NCBI GenBank assembly: GCA_027886185.1
Contig: WOAB01000226.1
Span: 1,674,001 to 1,738,000, forward strand
Source: Rheum nobile
Lineage: Eukaryota; Streptophyta; Magnoliopsida; Caryophyllales; Polygonaceae
Direction of reading: 5' to 3'
DNA: 64,000 bases
The position numbers were made by a program, and so were the translations under genes. Position 1 is the stretch's first letter. The number at the start of each line of letters is the position of its first letter. Positions 1 through 10,592 of this stretch are shown here, piece after piece. Under the pieces are notes generated by a model that ran no database searches, was not told the DNA's origin, and saw only the letters and a list, made by a program, of their open reading frames with translations.

Positions 1-109
1 GTTGCTAGTGTCACGTTTCTTGTACTTCCTGAGAACTTGGTGTTGATTGAGAGGGTGAGCTTTTCTTTAGTTTACTCGGGACGAGTAAAGGTCTAAGTAT
101 GGGGGAATT
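1..109 (+). mobile_element. Internal 3' end of a + strand Athila-like element, with polypurine tract
   Basis: Non-coding tail of a Ty3/gypsy element whose body lies to the left of the window. The purine-rich stretch at about 96-109 (AAGTATGGGGGAATT) directly precedes the LTR start TGATAGG at 110, as expected for the plus-strand priming tract. The same arrangement, CTCGAGGACGAGTAAAGG then PPT then TGATAAG, occurs in reverse next to the Athila LTRs ending at 4924 and 14191, which supports the family assignment. No coding sequence is recognisable here. Confidence 0.7.
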
Positions 110-1530
110 TGATAGGTGTTATTTCATACACCTTTACTAGCAACTATTAGCATAATTTGAAGGAGTTTTGGATGAGTTTTGGTGCTAAGTCTGCAATCCA
201 GATGTTATGGAGAGAAGTGAAGAAATCCAAGGATTTACAGCTTAGATGGAGCATGAAGATGAGGATGGAGCTGCTGGAGCATTTATGGAGAAGGCTACCA
301 ACACTTGGTAGTAATGGAGAGCAGCAGAAGAAAAGAAGAAGAAGAGAGCTGGAGGATTGGAGTTCACCGCCCCACGGCGAACCTCGCCGCGACCCGGCGA
401 TGACTCTCAGTAAAGAATGGAGCCCGCGCCAGAGGAAGCCATCGCCCAGCGGTGGAGAGTTCGACGCCCTGCGGTGGCTGTGCTTAGTGACCTCGCGGCC
501 AGAGTTATTTTATTTTACTTTATTTCCTTTTATGCATTAGTCAGATTTTCTTTATTTTATTATTTTATTTCCTTGTAAGATATGGTTTGTGATCTTGGGG
601 ATTTAGGTTAATTGTATTTAACCTCTTTTCCCACAGCCTCCAAATCATCATCATCAGACGCACTATTGTTTCAACGTAATTTCTAATTAGAGTTTTTCAT
701 CCCCTTTGATGGAGAGCTAATTTCCCTTTGTTCTGCTAGACGATTGAAGCAGTACAGTTGATGTGTTTGTGAGATTTCTATTCCTTGTTCTTATCCTTAT
801 AAGTGTTGGATTGATTCTCTTGGTTATATTGATTATTGATTTCTTGTTATTCTTCTGAGCCTGATCAACTAGGTTGAATACGTTTTATCAATTGCTAGGA
901 TTGCATATAGGGGTTCCGAGTGCATATCTAGTGGCAAACACAATTGTGCGTATAGGGGTCCCGAGCGTACAATTGTGTGTGAGAATCAATTGCATGTTAA
1001 GTAGGGGAGTGAGTACTTGTACGTCTTTCTACTTGCATGTATCCTATATCCTTGTGTGCATTGCTATTGCTGTGTTGGTGATAAAGTACGCTGACAACTG
1101 TGAGAATCAGTTGTGCTTTATCATTGGCATAGTAATAAGTCTATTGACAACTGTGAGAATCAATAGTACTTACGATCAGGGTGGGAACGACTATAAGGAT
1201 AAATAAACGAACTTGGAGAAAATAGATTTCAGTGATCAAACTCTATCTCTGTATTGTGGATTTCGGTCTAGTGGAACTACTTCCCCTCATCATACTTTCT
1301 TCCTACATAAACCAAATTTGTTTACTTTGTTTGTTTGCTTTCTTGATTACAAAACCCCCCAGTTACTTGTTACTTGTTACTCGTCATTCACGTTTGCATA
1401 CTACATCATACCTTCTCTGTGGGATTCGACCCTTACTTGTCTGTTATACTCTGTTTAGTAGGTTGGTTAGGATAATTTACTTTGATAAGGCTAATCAACG
1501 ACATTTGCTTGTGCATCTTTAGCCCCGTCA
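110..1530 (+). repeat. 3' LTR of + strand Athila-like element
   Basis: The LTR starts TGATAGGTG immediately after the polypurine tract and ends CCCCGTCA. The start resembles the solo LTR at 56699 (TGATAAGTG). Both share a distinctive stretch of short hairpins (here about 893-1170) with the recurring loop words TAGGGGTTCCGAG and GTGAGAATC. A GC-rich block lies at about 366-500. Open frames inside the LTR do not look like protein genes. The right edge falls against a chromovirus primer-binding site, so this element inserted beside that site. The expected target duplication would be CTCTA (1531-1535), whose partner lies off the window. Confidence 0.7.
893..1170 (+). repeat. Hairpin series inside the Athila-like LTR
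   Basis: A run of short inverted repeats: arms around TAGGGGTTCCGAG and TAGGGGTCCCGAG, then CAATTG...GTGAGAATCAATTG, ACAACTG-TGAGAAT-CAGTTGT and CTATTG...GAATCAATAG. The loops are alike while the stems differ. A diverged copy is at about 57705-57965 in the solo LTR. It probably folds in the transcribed part of the LTR; the function is unknown. Confidence 0.6.
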
Positions 1531-1545
1531 CTCTAATACCACAAC
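1531..1545 (-). other. Remnant primer-binding site of a - strand chromovirus
   Basis: CTCTAATACCACAAC lies directly next to the LTR start at 1546. On the - strand it reads as a damaged version of TGGTATCAGAG, the initiator-Met tRNA complement seen intact at 25664-25675. It shows that the LTR at 1546-3934 is the 5' LTR of a - strand element whose interior lies to the left, cut off by the Athila-like insertion. Confidence 0.65.
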
Positions 1546-3135
1546 TGTAACACCCCCAAAACTTAACCCTTTTGAAAAGGTATTACCGCCAGTGACCTCA
1601 GTGTTCCTTACCGAGATCACCCAAGGCTTTACCGGTTAAATACAATCATGAAATACAAATGATGCATAATGATCAAAGCATTCAATTCCAAAACATAACA
1701 TTGTCAAGGAACAAGAGTTACGGGATTACAACCCAATCCCGAATAGGATAATACAGAGATTAAACCAAACACAGCGGAAGTCTCATAAAACACCTTACAA
1801 CCAAAGTCATTGTCCAAAACATCTCAACCTGATTAAAGAAATAATTAAAACGTTCAAAAACCACCGCCGACTCCATAGTCCTTCTAATCTTCTGAGCTAC
1901 TTTCGATCTGATGTGCCGAATCGAACAGATGACACCAGCCAACCATGCAAGGGAAAAATATTGGTTGGTTAGTCTAAATGAATAGACTAGCAAGGGTACA
2001 AAGAAGAATGGTTCGAAGTAGTCGTATTAGGTTAGACTCCTCGTCCCTCGAATAATAATCGAGTACGCTTGTCAACCACCATACTCCTACTGGAATAAAC
2101 AAGAGGTATGCACAAGAGAAGATTCTGGAAGACTGAATCTTCACAGAAATCGACTCGAAAGAAGACTCTAACGGAAATGAGTCTTTAAGGAAGTATGATA
2201 AATCTGGAATGTTACAGAATCATACAACAATGATTTAAAACTGACTGAGATGCTTCAGTCAACGACCAACCTCACCGCCTTTCAGCGAATCCAGATCGGA
2301 AAGAAGACATACTACATTCAAGTCAATACGAGTCTTCCTAGCGGCACTATCACCTAGCTGCCCTACTCGCTGAGCGTTCATTAATTATGTGCGTCAAGGT
2401 AGCACTTATCTGATTATGTTTCAAAAACACACATCACATTATAGACTTTTACATGTGTACCCCACCAATGGGACGACACATCTTAGTATACGTTTCGTCG
2501 AGAGTGACGTACACCGAAAGGTTTGTGACACAAGCTAAGTGTCCTGTCTCTACACACTTGTGAAAGAGACCGATCATGATCTTAGAATAGTACCAGATGG
2601 AGATGAGCCACCCCGATACCAGATTATAAAGAAATGACTGGACAGAGTCCGAGTAACGTTCCTATCTAACAGTGCTAACTAAACAGTTACAACACAATAA
2701 CAGTTACAGGATAAATCCACATAAAGGCCCGAAAGGCGATCACAGATAATAGCGTTGTTCTAACAGATATACAACCTATTATATGATTTTCAAAACAGTT
2801 TGTCAAAACCGTTTCCAGACAAACAGAGTATTGATTCCAAATTAATTACTCAGATAAACTACTGATAATTAATGTAAATATGGAACGAACGAGCAAGAGC
2901 GAACCGCCACTTGCCTTAATCCGCAGAATTGTCTAATGACGACAACTGGATTCTGGGCTCGACACGGGTATAGTTCCGACAGCACAACAACCTTCGAGTC
3001 GACCCATAAAAGGAACCCTAAGTTAGATCCGACATAACAACAGTACGAATCTAAACACGGCGAAAGAACACGAAAGAAAAGATGCCACGACGACAACCAA
3101 CCAAGCCAAATCCATGAAGGCATTCTGGGCATTGG

Positions 3136-3187
3136 CGGCGGTCGCTGTTCTTGGCGGCGGTCGCCGCATTCATCACGGCGGTCACCG
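3136..3187. repeat. GC-rich palindrome cluster, downstream of the LTR TATA
   Basis: Three near-palindromic 12-mers of the type CGGCGGTCGCCG at 3136-3147, 3155-3166 and 3176-3187, spaced 19 and 21 bp start to start. They lie on the transcribed side of the TATA-like box at 3434 (- strand). Confidence 0.85.
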
Positions 3188-3433
3188 TGAAGAACACAGA
3201 CGACAGAGATGAGAGAAATCTCACCAAAACGATGCGCGTTTCGACCCCTTTTCGTCTTGCTTGGGTTCTGACCTCCAAAGGCAACCAAAAGGCTTCTAAA
3301 GGGCTTCTGGAAACACCACCAAACAACACCAACGAAAGCTTCAGAATTTCCGGCGAAGGCACAACTCCGGCGAGCGGAAAATTTGGCAGAGGTTCGGTGT
3401 TTGGGATGGCTCAAATCTCTTCCACAACACCTC

Positions 3434-3442
3434 CTTCTATAG
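3434..3442 (-). promoter_or_regulatory. TATA-like box of chromovirus LTR
   Basis: CTATAGAAG on the - strand, followed by GAGG, corresponds in position to CTATAAAAGGAGC in the related LTRs at 18712-18720 and 27554-27562. Inferred core promoter; the cap site is not placed. Confidence 0.5.
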
Positions 3443-3553
3443 CCAAAGCATCTGGAGCTCCAAAACAATGGGCCTAAAGCTAGTTCGGCGCTCGCCAGAA
3501 ATCGCGCCGGCGACCAACGGGCAAGGACTGCCGGACAACGATGGTGACCATTA

Positions 3554-3682
3554 CGGCGGGCGCCGCGGTCTGGCACACCAACTGCCACCTTGAGAATTGG
3601 GACGGCGGGCGCCGTGACTTTACGGCGGTCGCCGTGAAGGGATCCAGCGACGGCGGTCGCCGCCACTGTACGGCGGTCGCCG
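3554..3682. repeat. GC-rich palindrome pairs, U3 side
   Basis: CGGCGGGCGCCG at 3554-3565 and 3603-3614, and CGGCGGTCGCCG at 3623-3634, 3651-3662 and 3671-3682. Two pairs (3603/3623 and 3651/3671) are exactly 20 bp start to start. The block is about 112-240 bp upstream of the TATA-like box on the - strand. Confidence 0.85.
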
Positions 3683-4421
3683 TGACAGGCTTTTCCCGCC
3701 CGTTCAGCTTCGAACGAACATGACGTTAAACCGGGATAAAAATTATCGTACGCGAACGACAATTAAAATCCAAGGCATGTTGTCTGTATATTATTTCACT
3801 GAGAAAAATATTACAAATACAGAGCACATTACAGAATGTCTCAAACTCTCTGTATTAAATCCGACGTACACAACGGGTAGTCGGGAAAATTCCAAAATTC
3901 CTAAAATCACCTTATAAAAATACGGGGTATCACAAAGAACCCTTACCAGTGAATAACCCTAGCACCACTAGTGATTCAACCCAAAGGCAGCTTTGCACAT
4001 AAGAATTAACCAGGATGCATGCAATACTTCAACCAAAAGCATTCAGCATACAATTATCTCTCCTTACAATAAACAATCTCAACCAGGTCATGCAAATCGC
4101 AGTTGCTATAGCAGAATAGAACGTTAGCCCAACAGTTTCCTAATCCTAGCAGTCAGAAAATCACCAATAACAACTAGTTGCGCAGGCTAGTGAAATCAGT
4201 AAGATTCAATAAGAATAAGATTAGAAGAGATAATATAATCCAATAGGAACTCGAATACGAATAACAGTCTCACAACCAAAATCCAATGAATGCTTCAATT
4301 TCCAGGCGAAACCAAGAAGGTTAGTTCATCCTCATGTTCTTCATAAATTAAGAAATGAAAAGTGAAATGTAAAACTCAACTGAATCTAGATCTCCCTCCT
4401 CAAAACCTAAAACTAAGAGAG

Positions 4422-4429
4422 TATATATA
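4422..4429 (-). promoter_or_regulatory. TATA box of Athila LTR (copy 1)
   Basis: TATATATA, conserved at 13689-13696 and 16755-16762 in the other two LTR copies. The paired GC palindromes lie about 118-250 bp upstream on the - strand. Confidence 0.6.
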
Positions 4430-4546
4430 GGTGGGCTAACAAATGACCTAACCCAATAAGAAAAGAAACGGAATAAAATGAGAAAATAAGAAAAGAAAAC
4501 GGAAAAGATAGATTCGGGAAAAGTCCGAACTTCCTGCGTTGATGAC

Positions 4547-4679
4547 CCGCGATCGCGGCCCATGGACCGCGATCGCGGCCCCTTGTGGCTCCGCGCTCTT
4601 CACACTTCTCCGCGCATGCAGATAATTCTCGACTTGCCCCGAGGGACCGCGATCGCGGCACCCTTCCCCGCGGTCGCGG
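4547..4679. repeat. Paired CCGCGATCGCGG palindromes in Athila U3 (copy 1)
   Basis: CCGCGATCGCGG at 4547-4558 and 4567-4578 (20 bp apart) and at 4647-4658, then CCGCGGTCGCGG at 4668-4679 (21 bp from the third). Confidence 0.9.
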
Positions 4680-4924
4680 TTAATGCTCGGCCTTTACTCC
4701 TTGGCTTCGCCTCCTAACCTCTCCTCTTCACTTCCTTGGCGTCTTCTCTTGGTGGCTTCCTTCCTTAGTGTCTCCTATGATATCCAAGATAGCTCAAACA
4801 CTTCCAAAAACACCAAACTTCGCCCCCAAACGCCATACACATGAATGTGTCTAAATCTACCCGAATGGCACCAATAAAACCCTCTAATAACTCTTAGTTA
4901 AGCCCTACAAAGTAGTGCTTATCA

Positions 4925-4945
4925 AACTCCCTCATGCTTAGACCT
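4925..4945 (-). other. Polypurine tract of Athila element
   Basis: On the - strand this reads CTAAGCATGAGGGAGTT immediately before the 3' LTR start TGATAAG. It marks plus-strand priming and confirms that this element runs on the - strand. Confidence 0.75.
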
Positions 4946-5686
4946 TTGCTCGTCCTCGAGTAAACTAATAAAGAGTCTACTCCTCCAATGCAGCACCCAA
5001 GGTCTCAGGAAGCATGTCCTCCAACTAAGAGTCACCTAACCCATGCCAAGCTCCTGGCGTCAATCCACATTCACAATACATTTTCCATCATTAAGCTTTA
5101 AGGGGCAAGCAGAGTACTTCCCCTAAGCCTAACCCGGACATCCAATAGTGTGAGTAGCCTCTAATCCTAGCCTCCATGTATGACTCCTTATTCCTCCAAG
5201 AGTGACCTACCCGACAATCCTTCTTTGTCTCCACTTCTTATGTCGCCCCGTCGGTAAAATGAGATCCTAGAAAAAACACTCCTCTTCTTTTCACTCATTT
5301 TGCCTAGGAGCCCTTTCGGGTTTTCATCCTAGCCACTCATATTTTTCTCATAGATGTGCTTACATAAGCTCACGCCACTCAGACACCTTATTACCCCAGC
5401 CTAGCGCTGGTCTGGGCCACCTGCTTATTACCCAAGCCGCCCTTTCGGGTTTTCGACTTGTCCCAGGATTTTCAATTTTTTTTTTGTAAATAACAAAAAC
5501 TCGAAATTGCTGGAATTCGAAAATGCTGAATCGACTACTGAATCAAATGTGCTGAAACGATTGCAAAGACTGAATACAAAGATAGAAAGTAAATATAGAT
5601 TCCTCCCCCATACTAAAAGATCACATTATCCTCAATGTAGAAAGGACAAAGAAAAAGAATTAGGGGGGGGGGGGGAAGAATTATAC
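4946..5686 (-). other. Non-coding 3' region of Athila element
   Basis: Between the third ORF and the polypurine tract I see no gene. It is pyrimidine-rich with repeated AGCCCTTTCGGGTTTTC and GCCGCCCTTTCGGGTTTTC words (about 5309-5330 and 5436-5458), and a long G run at about 5662-5675 where the duplicate copy at 14925 has only six. The same region recurs at 14213-14942. Confidence 0.6.
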
Positions 5687-7186
5687 TCACTTTGGTGGTG
5701 TGGATGGTGTCGCGGGACCTTGTCCCTTGAAAAAGGCCTCCTGTCTGTGGTGTAGAAGTGCCACTTGTCCCTCAATATCATCAAAGTGTGTGACCGAATA
5801 CTGGTGTAGGCGGTCTAAGTCCAGCGCAAATGCTTGTACAGCTACCGCCGTTATGGTCTGCTGGGTGTAGATCTCCTCCTGCCTGGCCGAAATGCGAGCT
5901 AGAAGGTCCAGGATTTGGCTGGGTGAGCCAAACGTTGGGGCCTCCTTTCTCGCGGGTGGTCGGGCAGGCGCTGGTAGTACTCTAGGTTCGTCCTAAGGTA
6001 GGGAAAAATCCCTTGTTGTCGGACTAAAGGGCATTGGTCGCGGTAGCTTCATCCTGTGGTCCCTTGCGGCATGAGATAACCAAACGAATCCGTCCCTACG
6101 ATCACCATAGATGAGCTTGGACTTTCTCAGTTGGTCAATGTTGTAAATGAAGGAACCAGGGACCGGCGCTAGCGTGGTCTCTTCGGGATCAAAGTACTTC
6201 AAAGCGATAAGGGTGATCATACCCCCAAAACCAATTCTGCCTGCGGCCTTCTTTTGCGTCTTCTGGACGGAATACATGAAACTATCCGCCCAGTCTGGAA
6301 CTGCCTCACTTTCTGGGGTGAGACACCATAGGATCGCCAGGTCGACACATGAAATCTTGTTTACCTCCCCTTGACCCAAGAATGCAAGTGCAAGCACTTT
6401 GTGGATCAAACATAGGCAAGGGTGGGTAATTTTGTAGTTATACTCTCCTCTAGTGTCGAACTCTTCCCCTGTAGCTTGTAACCAGAAGTCCAAGTGTTTG
6501 CCATTGGTGGACTCCTAACTAGGTGTAGGTGGGGAGGAGACACCAAAAAGCTCTCTAAGGTCTGCCTTGGTCAAGGTATACTTCTTGTCCCGCAACTGGA
6601 AGGAGAAGGCCTTGCCCTTGTCCTGTGGTTCGAAAGTAGCAACGAATTCATAGACTAAAGAGTCATAAGTTGGTACCTTCTTCCACAGGAATCCTCCCAG
6701 TCCGCCATGATCGAGGAGTTGCTTGGTGCAGTCCCAAAGTTGGAGAACTGTTAGGGCTGCACCATCGAAGAACATTGTTGGGATCACTTGCTTCCTCTGT
6801 AGATCCTTCCAGATCTTGATCTGCGGTTTGGACATCTTCCGGGGCATGGGTTGGGCCATGGCTACTGTTCGGGTGGCTGGGGAAAATTTCGGTAGCCGGT
6901 AGGTGCCACGATCGCGGGTGAACAGGGTGCGGTCGCGGTTTGCTTTCGGTAGTCGGGACACGATAGAGGGTCGTCTTCGGCAATCGCGGTTTTGATGGGC
7001 ACGATCGCGGGGTGTAGGGTCTTGGTACGGCGAAGGCGGTGGGTTGGACGAAAAGAAAAGAATGATGGGAAAGGTGGATGGGTGATGGTTATGAGGGGTG
7101 ACGGTAGGGTTTGGAAAGATAGAAAGTGGTGAAAAAGTGAAAGGTGGGGATAGGGAAATTACCAAAGGGAAAAGATTTGCTGCCAT
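5687..7186 (-). pseudogene. Athila third ORF (env-position, ATHILA ORF-1-like), copy 1
   Basis: Lies downstream of pol, where Athila elements carry an additional gene sometimes called env-like; its biochemical role is not established. A likely start is the Met at 6859 (MAQPMPRKMSKPQIKIWKD), which aligns with copy 2 at 14943-16115; the frame is open further upstream to 7186. The protein has conserved aromatic-rich blocks such as DFWLQATGEEFDTRGEYNYK and FIYNIDQLRKSKLIYGDRRD. I see no clear signal peptide or membrane segment in the conserved part. Two in-frame stops break it, near 6515 (Trp to TAG compared with copy 2) and near 5993; all pieces share one frame. Confidence 0.65.
6906..7010. repeat. 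GC palindrome pairs upstream of the third ORF
   Basis: Degenerate 12-mers at 6906-6917 and 6927-6938, and at 6978-6989 and 6999-7010. Each pair is 21 bp start to start. They lie in the extended reading frame before the likely Met at 6859 and read as NRDR and RDRG on the - strand. Confidence 0.75.
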
Positions 7187-7439
7187 ATTTTCGATTTTTT
7201 TTTTGAACTAACAGAGAAGTTGCTGCAACGTCGGATGGGCCGCGATCACGGGTTCAAAACCGCGATCGCGGTTTGGTCTCGGATGGCTGCAACGAGTTAG
7301 TTCACATGGAAAAATATGGCGGGCAAAGAAAAGAAAAACTAAAAGCAATGCGAAAAGAAGATTATAAAGAAGTGTACCTCGGGTTGCCTCCCGAGCAGCG
7401 CCTTGTTTAACATCCTGGCTTGACATTATCCCCTCGTCT
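7187..7439 (-). other. Spacer between pol and the third ORF, with one palindrome pair
   Basis: No gene recognised. It contains CCGCGATCACGG (7240-7251) and CCGCGATCGCGG (7260-7271), 20 bp apart, and a T run near 7193-7204. It may serve as leader of a subgenomic mRNA for the third ORF, but the sequence does not prove it. Confidence 0.55.
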
Positions 7440-10400
7440 CTAATCTACGTCAGGCGGATCCTCCAGGTTGAGATATTCCTGCTCTGTGGGGTGTGGTCTT
7501 TCGTAGTAAGGTTTCAGGCGTTGACCATTCACCTTGAATGTGGAACCACTGGCTGGGTTGTACAGATCCACCATGCCATAGGGGTATGCATGAGCGACTG
7601 TGTAGGGACCTGCCCAACGAGACCTAAGCTTTCCTGGAAAGAGCCTTAAGCGTGACGTGAAAAGGAGAACCTTGTCCCCGACCTTGAATTCTTTTCGGAG
7701 AATGTTCTTATCATGCCACGCCTTGGTCTTTTCTTTGTAGATTACTGCGTTATCGTATGATTCCAGGCGTAACTCTTCTAATTCCTGTAGTTGCAACTTT
7801 CGGAACGCTCCCACCTCATCGATCCTCATATTACAGTTCCTCACAGCCCAGTGGGCCTTATGTTCTAGCTCCACAGGGAGATGACAAGCCTTTCCAAACA
7901 CCAATCTGTATGGTGACATTCCAATGGGTGTCTTGTAGGGTGTGCTGTAGGCCCATAGAGCGTCATCCAGCCTCAGGCTCCAATCCTTGCGGTTCGGGGA
8001 GACTGTCTTCTCTAAAATGGTTTTGATCTCCCTGTTTGATATCTCTGCTTGGCCATTTGTCTGGGGATGGTATGCTGTGGAGATCTTCTGTGTGACATGG
8101 TACTTCCTGAGTAATGCACTGACTGTCTTGTTACAGAAATGAGTACCTCTGTCACTGATGAGCGCTCTTGGGATTCCAAAGCGGGCAAGGATGTTTGCTT
8201 TGAGGAATTTTGCCACCACTTTGGAATCTTCTGTCCTGGTGGCCTTTGCTTCTACCCATTTTGAGACGTAATCGACGGCCAGTAGTATGTACAGGTTTCC
8301 GAAAGAGCTAGGGAAGGGCCCCATGAAGTCGATCCCCCAGACATCAAAGATCTCGCAGAAGATCACGAGTGATTGTGGCATCTCATTTCTTCTGGAAATG
8401 TTTCCCATGCGCTGACATCTATCATATGCTTTGCAGAAAGAATGCGTATCCCAGAATATATGTGGCCAAAAGAAACCTGAATCTAGCACCTTCCGAGCTG
8501 TTTTGGAAGGCCCGAAATGTCCACCACAGGCATGGGAGTGGCAGAACGCTAAAACCGATTGCACTTCATCGTCTGGCAAGCATCTTCGAATTACTTGATC
8601 GACACAATGCTTCCAAAGGTATGGGTCATCCCAGACAAAGTGTTTGGCCTCGCTTCGCAACTGGTCCCTTTGAGCTTTCGGGAAGCGTGGGGGAAATTCA
8701 CCCCTAGTGAGGAAGTTGACTATGTGGGCGTACCAAGGTTTAGGGCCATTCATGGCCCACAGAGTCTCGGTGTACTGAACTGGGGTGCCGCGATCGCGGC
8801 TACAGACCCGCGATCGCGGTTCCTTCTCATCCACGAGCATGCTACATACCGATTCCTGCTTCTGGATCGACGCCCCGCGGTCGCGGTTTGCACCCCGCGA
8901 TCGCGGTTTGTTCTCGACCTGGACGATGAACAACGTATCGTCTGGGAAATCTCCCCGAATGGGTGCTTGGTATTCCGGCTTGTCCTCCTCATGCACCAAT
9001 CGGCTTAGATGATCAGCGACTAGATTCTCCGCTCCCTTCTTGTCTTTAATCTCTATATCAAATTCGCTGAGCAGGAGAATCCATCGAATTAGCCGGGGCT
9101 TGGCCTCCTTCTTCGTCATGAGATAACGAAGTGCAGCATGATCGGTGTATATAATCACTTTAGTTCCTAGGAGGTACGGTCGAAACTTCTCCAGTGAAAA
9201 TACCACGGCCAGCAACTCCTTCTCCGTGGTGGAGTAGTTCCTCTGAGCTCCGTTCAGGGTCATGGATGTGTAATGAATGACATGGGAGGCTCTTCCCTCT
9301 TTCTGCCCCAGAACTGCTCCAACCGCATAATCACTTGCATCGCACATGATCTCAAAGGGGCGCTTCCAGTCTGGCGCTTGGATGATTGGTGCACTGGTGA
9401 GGCGAGCCTTCAGCTCATCAAATGCCTTCCTGCACTCCTCGTTGCAATTGAAAGGTATATCCTTCTTCAGCAGTTCGCATAAAGGGGATGAGATCTTGGA
9501 GAAATCCTTGATAAACATGCGATAGAACCCTGCATGGCCTAAAAAGGACCTCACTTCACGCACGTTAGTAGGATAAGGCAAAGATTGAATGACATCAACC
9601 TTTGCCTTATCGACCTCAATTCCTTTAGCAGAGACAATATGACCTAAAACTATTCCCTGTTCTACCATGAAATGACACTTTTCAGAATTTAGACACAAAT
9701 TTGTATCCACACATCTCTGTAGAACACGGGAAAGGTGATCTAAACATAGGTCAAAATTGTCTCCATGAACTGTGAAGTCATCCATAAAAACCTCAATAAA
9801 GTCTTCTACAAATTCAGAGAAGATACTTACCATACACCGTTGGAAGGTGCCGGGTGTATTGCATAGGCCAAATGGCATTCTGCGATATGCAAATGTGCCA
9901 AATGGACAAGTGAATGTGGTCTTCTCCTGGTCTTCTGGTGCAATGGGGACCTGAAAGTAGCCTGAATATCCATCCAGGAAACAGTAGTATGGTCGCCCTG
10001 CCAGTCTCTCTAGCATCTGGTCAATGAATGGGAGGGGGAAATGATCTTTCCTGGTTACCGCATTCAGCTTGCGGTAATCTATGCACACCCTCCATCCTGT
10101 CTGTGTTCTGGTCGGGACCAGCTCACCGTCCTGGTTTTCGACCACAGTGATGCCGCCTTTCTTTGGTACCACCTGTGTGGGGCTCACCCATTTGCTATCG
10201 GAGATGGGGTAGCTTATTCCAGCTTGTAGGAGTTTCAGCACCTCCTTCTTAACTACCTCCATCATTGGTGGGTTGAGCCTCCTTTGGGGTTGCCTAGATG
10301 GTTTGGCTTCCCCCTCAAGTAGAATCTTGTGCATGCATGTGGATGGGCTGAGTCCCTTAATGTCTGCAATGGTCCATCCCAGGGCCGTCTTATGTTCCTT

Positions 10401-10538
10401 GAGCACGCCTACCAACTTGTCTTCATGCGCCTTGGAGAGTTTGCTCGAGATGATGACTGGTAGTGTGTCATTCTCTCCAAGGAACGCGTACTTGAGGTGA
10501 TCTGGTAGCTGCTTGAGTTCACTTGGGGGTGCCTGCAC
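7440..10538 (-). CDS. pol: Athila pol: reverse transcriptase, RNase H, integrase (open frame)
   Basis: A 1032-residue open frame. The RT region (about residues 60-340) has YCFLDGYSGY, RRMPFGLCNTPGTF and the catalytic FMDD. RNase H (about 370-520) has FEIMCDASDYAVGAVLG and YTDHAALRYL. Integrase (about 640-900) has an HHCC zinc segment (CHSHACGGH...CKAYDRCQ) and the DDE triad in LLAVDYVSKW, LISDRGTHF and YHPQTNGQAEISN. The C-terminal KLRSRWAGPYTV matches the GPY/F module. The wording (LNPPMMEVVKKEV, YPISDSKWVSP) is characteristic of Athila. The RNase H to integrase linker (residues about 545-584) contains two pairs of the GC palindromes, encoding RDRG-type repeats. The junction to protease upstream is disrupted (10539-10592), so the natural polyprotein start is uncertain. 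Confidence 0.9.
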   Translation of the reverse strand: MQAPPSELKQLPDHLKYAFLGENDTLPVIISSKLSKAHEDKLVGVLKEHKTALGWTIADIKGLSPSTCMHKILLEGEAKPSRQPQRRLNPPMMEVVKKEVLKLLQAGISYPISDSKWVSPTQVVPKKGGITVVENQDGELVPTRTQTGWRVCIDYRKLNAVTRKDHFPLPFIDQMLERLAGRPYYCFLDGYSGYFQVPIAPEDQEKTTFTCPFGTFAYRRMPFGLCNTPGTFQRCMVSIFSEFVEDFIEVFMDDFTVHGDNFDLCLDHLSRVLQRCVDTNLCLNSEKCHFMVEQGIVLGHIVSAKGIEVDKAKVDVIQSLPYPTNVREVRSFLGHAGFYRMFIKDFSKISSPLCELLKKDIPFNCNEECRKAFDELKARLTSAPIIQAPDWKRPFEIMCDASDYAVGAVLGQKEGRASHVIHYTSMTLNGAQRNYSTTEKELLAVVFSLEKFRPYLLGTKVIIYTDHAALRYLMTKKEAKPRLIRWILLLSEFDIEIKDKKGAENLVADHLSRLVHEEDKPEYQAPIRGDFPDDTLFIVQVENKPRSRGANRDRGASIQKQESVCSMLVDEKEPRSRVCSRDRGTPVQYTETLWAMNGPKPWYAHIVNFLTRGEFPPRFPKAQRDQLRSEAKHFVWDDPYLWKHCVDQVIRRCLPDDEVQSVLAFCHSHACGGHFGPSKTARKVLDSGFFWPHIFWDTHSFCKAYDRCQRMGNISRRNEMPQSLVIFCEIFDVWGIDFMGPFPSSFGNLYILLAVDYVSKWVEAKATRTEDSKVVAKFLKANILARFGIPRALISDRGTHFCNKTVSALLRKYHVTQKISTAYHPQTNGQAEISNREIKTILEKTVSPNRKDWSLRLDDALWAYSTPYKTPIGMSPYRLVFGKACHLPVELEHKAHWAVRNCNMRIDEVGAFRKLQLQELEELRLESYDNAVIYKEKTKAWHDKNILRKEFKVGDKVLLFTSRLRLFPGKLRSRWAGPYTVAHAYPYGMVDLYNPASGSTFKVNGQRLKPYYERPHPTEQEYLNLEDPPDVD
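8788..8906. repeat. Two palindrome pairs inside the pol reading frame
   Basis: CCGCGATCGCGG at 8788-8799 and 8808-8819; CCGCGGTCGCGG at 8875-8886 and CCGCGATCGCGG at 8895-8906. Both pairs are exactly 20 bp start to start and keep the frame, encoding SRDRG and NRDRG between RNase H and integrase. Confidence 0.9.
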
Positions 10539-10592
10539 AATAGAAGGAAGCAGCTTCTCGCTGGGTACGGTTAGTGGAAGGGGGCCATCGCC

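Larger units (their letters stand above)
1546..3934 (-). repeat. 5' LTR of a - strand Tekay-like chromovirus (second family)
   Basis: About 2.4 kb, bounded TGTAACACCCCC...GGGGTATCACA on the + strand. It resembles the LTR at 25680-28008 in its ends, the early words GTGACCTCAG and CACCCAAGGCTT, the GACACCAGCCAACCATGCAAGG block, and the AGTTGGCGGTTCGCTC-type segment, but differs widely elsewhere, so it is a related family. On the - strand a TATA-like CTATAGAAG (3434-3442) lies between two clusters of GC-rich near-palindromes. The right edge sits inside an Athila LTR (3935 onward). Apparent frames here, such as 2869-3762, are not recognisable genes. Confidence 0.75.
3935..4924 (-). repeat. 3' LTR of - strand Athila element, outer part removed
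   Basis: Near-identical to 13203-14191 of the complete LTR at 12868-14191, and ends in the same CTTATCA (TGATAAG on the - strand) next to a polypurine tract. The first roughly 335 bp of the LTR are absent because the chromovirus LTR ends at 3934. This fits a chromovirus insertion into the Athila LTR with the other LTR piece left of the window; the predicted 5-bp duplication is AAGAA at 3935-3939. Confidence 0.85.

Noticed and set aside
157..540. Open frame of 127 codons as a host gene
   Set aside because: It lies wholly inside the Athila-like LTR, shows no conserved domain and is not kept in the related solo LTR.
2869..3762. Long - strand frame in the chromovirus B LTR as a gene
   Set aside because: The frame is created by GC-rich palindrome repeats; several other frames are open too and the position is within the LTR.
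1546..3934. Chromovirus LTR as a solo LTR
   Set aside because: The flanking 5-mers do not match, and a damaged primer-binding site lies at the left edge, so it is the 5' LTR of a cut element.
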